From CAZUGA01 sp964619885 (GTDB lineage: Bacteria; Pseudomonadota; Gammaproteobacteria; Methylococcales; UBA1147): a DNA stretch of 64,000 nt. The position numbers and the translations under genes were made by a program. Position 1 is the first letter of the stretch. The number at the start of each line of letters is the position of its first letter. The notes beneath the pieces were generated by a model that saw only the letters and a program-made list of their open reading frames with translations, ran no database searches and had not been told where the DNA came from. This document shows, in pieces, positions 62,207 to 64,000 of the stretch. The DNA lies in assembly GCA_964619885.1 (NCBI GenBank), contig CAZUGA010000017.1:1-64000 (forward strand). Reading direction: 5' to 3'.

Positions 62207-62910
62207 AAGACTGTGAACAATTTCAAATAGCTTATGCTTCAAGTCCAGATAATATGGATGTGGATTTGGCCTCGCATTCTGAAATATGCAGGGAGTGCGC
62301 GATATATGCGGATGCGATTCGAGAGCTAGATCTAAAATTGGTTGATTCGATGAAATTTAATGTTCCCGACGATCTCCTTTCAGTGCTGAAGGCAATTCCC
62401 GAGCATTCCGGTTCAGGCAAATCAAGGTGGATGGTATTTGGCGGATTTGCGTTGGCGGCGTCGCTATTATTGGGATTAGGATTGTCATCGGTATTTCGGT
62501 TGGATTTGATTACTCAATCGGTGCCGTTACAGCAGGTTGTATACCAACATATCCTTGGTGAGCCGAAGGCTTTAACCGCAATATTCCCGGTTCAACCAGC
62601 TGTTATGAACGCCAGGTTAAAAGAATTTGGGGTGAGTCTGGTGCAGCCCATCGGTGAAGTAATGTATGTCAAATTATGCCCGGTTGGAAATACACAGGGA
62701 TTGCATTTAGTTGTGCAGGGCCAGAAGGGTCCGGTAACATTTTTATTTTTGCCGAAAGAAAATATTGCCGAGTCGGTTAGCTTTGGCAAAGGTCGTTTTG
62801 TTGGTTATATCAAACCGTCTGAACTTGGTGTTGTTGCCGTCGTAGGAGAAAAAGGTGAGGCATTGAACGAAACCGACGCTTTGGTTCAATCGTCGCTCAA
62901 ATGGTTATAG
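62203..62910 (+). CDS. DUF3379 membrane protein, putative anti-sigma
   Basis: 235 residues. The N-terminal 75 residues include 'HSEICRECAIYADAIRELDLKL' (Cys-x-x-Cys, reminiscent of zinc-binding anti-sigma domains), followed by one membrane helix (about 73–92) and an extracytoplasmic part that begins with the conserved 'SVPLQQVVYQHILGEPKAL'. DUF3379 proteins are coded with ECF sigma factors and probably hold them inactive. It overlaps the sigma gene by 4 bases. Confidence 0.85.
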   Translation: MKDCEQFQIAYASSPDNMDVDLASHSEICRECAIYADAIRELDLKLVDSMKFNVPDDLLSVLKAIPEHSGSGKSRWMVFGGFALAASLLLGLGLSSVFRLDLITQSVPLQQVVYQHILGEPKALTAIFPVQPAVMNARLKEFGVSLVQPIGEVMYVKLCPVGNTQGLHLVVQGQKGPVTFLFLPKENIAESVSFGKGRFVGYIKPSELGVVAVVGEKGEALNETDALVQSSLKWL

Positions 62911-62923
62911 ATTGGCAATGCCA

Positions 62924-63802
62924 TTATGGCTTGATTGAAGAGGATTTTGGTGCCGTTTTAGGTTTTCGGAATTTGAGCGTCATTCGGTCACTTTCGCCAA
63001 TGGCCAAATATTTTTCCTGGTCAAGTTTCCCAAGTCGCAGCGTTGGGGGTAATGTCCATACGCCTTCCGGGTAATTCTTAGTGTCTTTGGGGTTACCGTT
63101 GATTTCTGAACGCCCGATGGTTTCGAATCCAGTTTTTTCTGCGAGTGAGATAACGTAAGCTTCGGTAACATAGCCAGATTTTGCTGCTGGGTCTTGGGTT
63201 TTGTCTGGGATACCGCGGTGTTCGACTACGCCCAAAATCCCGCCGGGTTTTAAGGCGCGAAACATCGCTTCGAAAACCAAACTATCGTGCCCGCTCTTAA
63301 TCCAGTTATGTACGTTTCTAAAGGTTAGTACTCGGTCGACCGAATCCGCTGGCGCGATTGTCAGTTGGTCCGGTGGTTGGAGTGTAGTTAGTTTCACTCG
63401 TTTATAAACGCGTGGATGAGCCGCAAGTTTTTTCTTATAGGAATCTAAGCTGGTGGTAAAGAACGGGATGTCAGATTTTGCTGAAAAATGCGCGGCATAT
63501 AGCTTGCCCTTTTTTCGCAGGAGTGGTGCTAAAATTTCGCTGTACCATCCCCCTGCTCCAGGCCAGATTTCTACAATTGTCATATCCGGTTGTAACTCGA
63601 AGAAATGCAATGTTTCCAGCGGATGTCGATAGACATCCCGCGCCACATTGGCAGCGCTCCTGTGAGACCCCGAAAGTGCCTTTACCAGTTCTGATGCGAG
63701 TGGGTTGTAAAATCGTTGTTCGGCAAGTCCGCTATTGGATATCCCTAGGCTAAAACATATCAATATCAGTAAATTAAACTGCCGGATAAAAATTATTTTC
63801 AT
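62924..63802 (-). CDS. Exported class I SAM-dependent methyltransferase-like protein
   Basis: 292 residues from MKIIFIRQFNLLIL; this start gives a signal peptide (cut near 'SGLAEQ') and lies 14 bp after the dsbB stop; the frame to 63934 has no support. The mature part has a Rossmann-type methyltransferase fold: motif I degenerates to 'IVEIWPGAGGWYSEILAPLL', followed by 'VDRVLTFRNVHNW' and 'RALKPGGILGVVEHR'. This periplasmic methyltransferase-like family is common in gammaproteobacteria but has no known activity. Confidence 0.8.
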   Translation of the reverse strand: MKIIFIRQFNLLILICFSLGISNSGLAEQRFYNPLASELVKALSGSHRSAANVARDVYRHPLETLHFFELQPDMTIVEIWPGAGGWYSEILAPLLRKKGKLYAAHFSAKSDIPFFTTSLDSYKKKLAAHPRVYKRVKLTTLQPPDQLTIAPADSVDRVLTFRNVHNWIKSGHDSLVFEAMFRALKPGGILGVVEHRGIPDKTQDPAAKSGYVTEAYVISLAEKTGFETIGRSEINGNPKDTKNYPEGVWTLPPTLRLGKLDQEKYLAIGESDRMTLKFRKPKTAPKSSSIKP

Positions 63803-63816
63803 AGTGTATGCGTAGT

Positions 63817-64000
63817 TTATTGTGGTTGCGCATTCCAAAATTGGGCGATGTTGACCGCGGCTAGTAGGATGAATGCCACAAATGTCCATGCCGGTATACT
63901 TAGGCCAAGGAATGTCCAAAGAATTTCGGCACATTCACCGGTTCCGCTCAGTAGTAATTCTATAGTTTTGCTCAACGGAAAATGTTTAAAGACATACTCG
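63817..64000 (-). CDS. dsbB: Disulfide bond formation protein DsbB, C-terminal part
   Basis: The visible last 60 codons read 'FPLSKTIELLLSGTGECAEILWTFLGLSIPAWT' and a final membrane helix, then 'NIAQFWNAQPQ' and a stop. This matches the last periplasmic loop and TM4 of DsbB, including the Gly-Glu-Cys ('GTGECAE') that supplies the second cysteine of its reactive pair. DsbB reoxidises DsbA using quinone. The gene continues past the right edge. Confidence 0.9.
   Translation of the reverse strand, partial: EYVFKHFPLSKTIELLLSGTGECAEILWTFLGLSIPAWTFVAFILLAAVNIAQFWNAQPQ

Noticed and set aside
1..64000. CRISPR arrays, tRNA and rRNA genes
   Set aside because: No regularly spaced direct repeats and no recognisable cloverleaf or rRNA segments were seen while reading; computational scans would be decisive.

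Overview
The window reads as a chromosomal segment of a free-living gammaproteobacterium of moderate GC content. Supporting markers are the priA–argS–SPOR gene order, comM with ubiK, rlmG, ppnN, ypfJ, kbp and dsbB. A TIGR04073-type exosortase-associated protein and two glnK–amtB pairs fit an environmental, probably aquatic, lineage. I cannot name the genus.

Layout. 0–4 kb: AT-rich accessory DNA with an ATP-grasp ligase, a CapK/PaaK-like adenylate-forming enzyme, palindromic repeats and a stretch that looks like gene debris. 4–10 kb: a YadGH-type ABC exporter, a secreted protein behind a sigma-54-like promoter, an exosortase-associated protein, an aminopeptidase–MsrB pair and a macro-domain protein. 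10.9–19.5 kb: two divergent clusters of envelope or stress genes, Kbp, YidB-like and DUF3754 on one side and XpaC, TelA, SPFH-GYF, zinc ribbon and YpfJ on the other. 20–34 kb: a GGDEF-EAL protein, an RND pump with its adaptor and TetR-type regulator, a decayed gene, a MOSC protein, a Cu+ ATPase, RlmG and an RlpA-like protein.

35–41 kb holds the most striking system, a diversity-generating retroelement (DGR). It has an Avd-like accessory protein, a DGR-type reverse transcriptase, one 116-bp template repeat (TR) and two 116-bp variable repeats (VRs). The VRs are the C-terminal codons of two large paralogous proteins that join a caspase-like protease domain to a formylglycine-generating-enzyme (FGE)-type C-lectin-like domain. 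Within the 116 bp, VR1 differs from TR at 16 positions, all TR adenines. VR2 differs at 11 adenines plus one silent G/A. One retroelement therefore appears to diversify the sensor tips of two protease-linked receptors, one membrane-anchored and one apparently soluble.

41–45 kb is decaying accessory DNA: a frameshifted ankyrin gene beside a 5'-truncated catalase gene, then four tandem small proteins with microcin-like double-glycine leaders behind a sigma-54-like promoter and closed by a strong terminator, then an IS3-family remnant.

45–64 kb is mostly housekeeping: comM, ubiK, tandem glnK–amtB pairs (the first with two NtrC-like boxes 32 bp apart and a sigma-54-like promoter), a flotillin, an oxidoreductase with a uracil-DNA glycosylase, ppnN, SPOR/argS/priA, an HNH nuclease, an ECF sigma factor with its DUF3379 partner, a methyltransferase and the end of dsbB. 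No rRNA, tRNA or CRISPR array was recognised. All assignments rest on reading motifs by eye.
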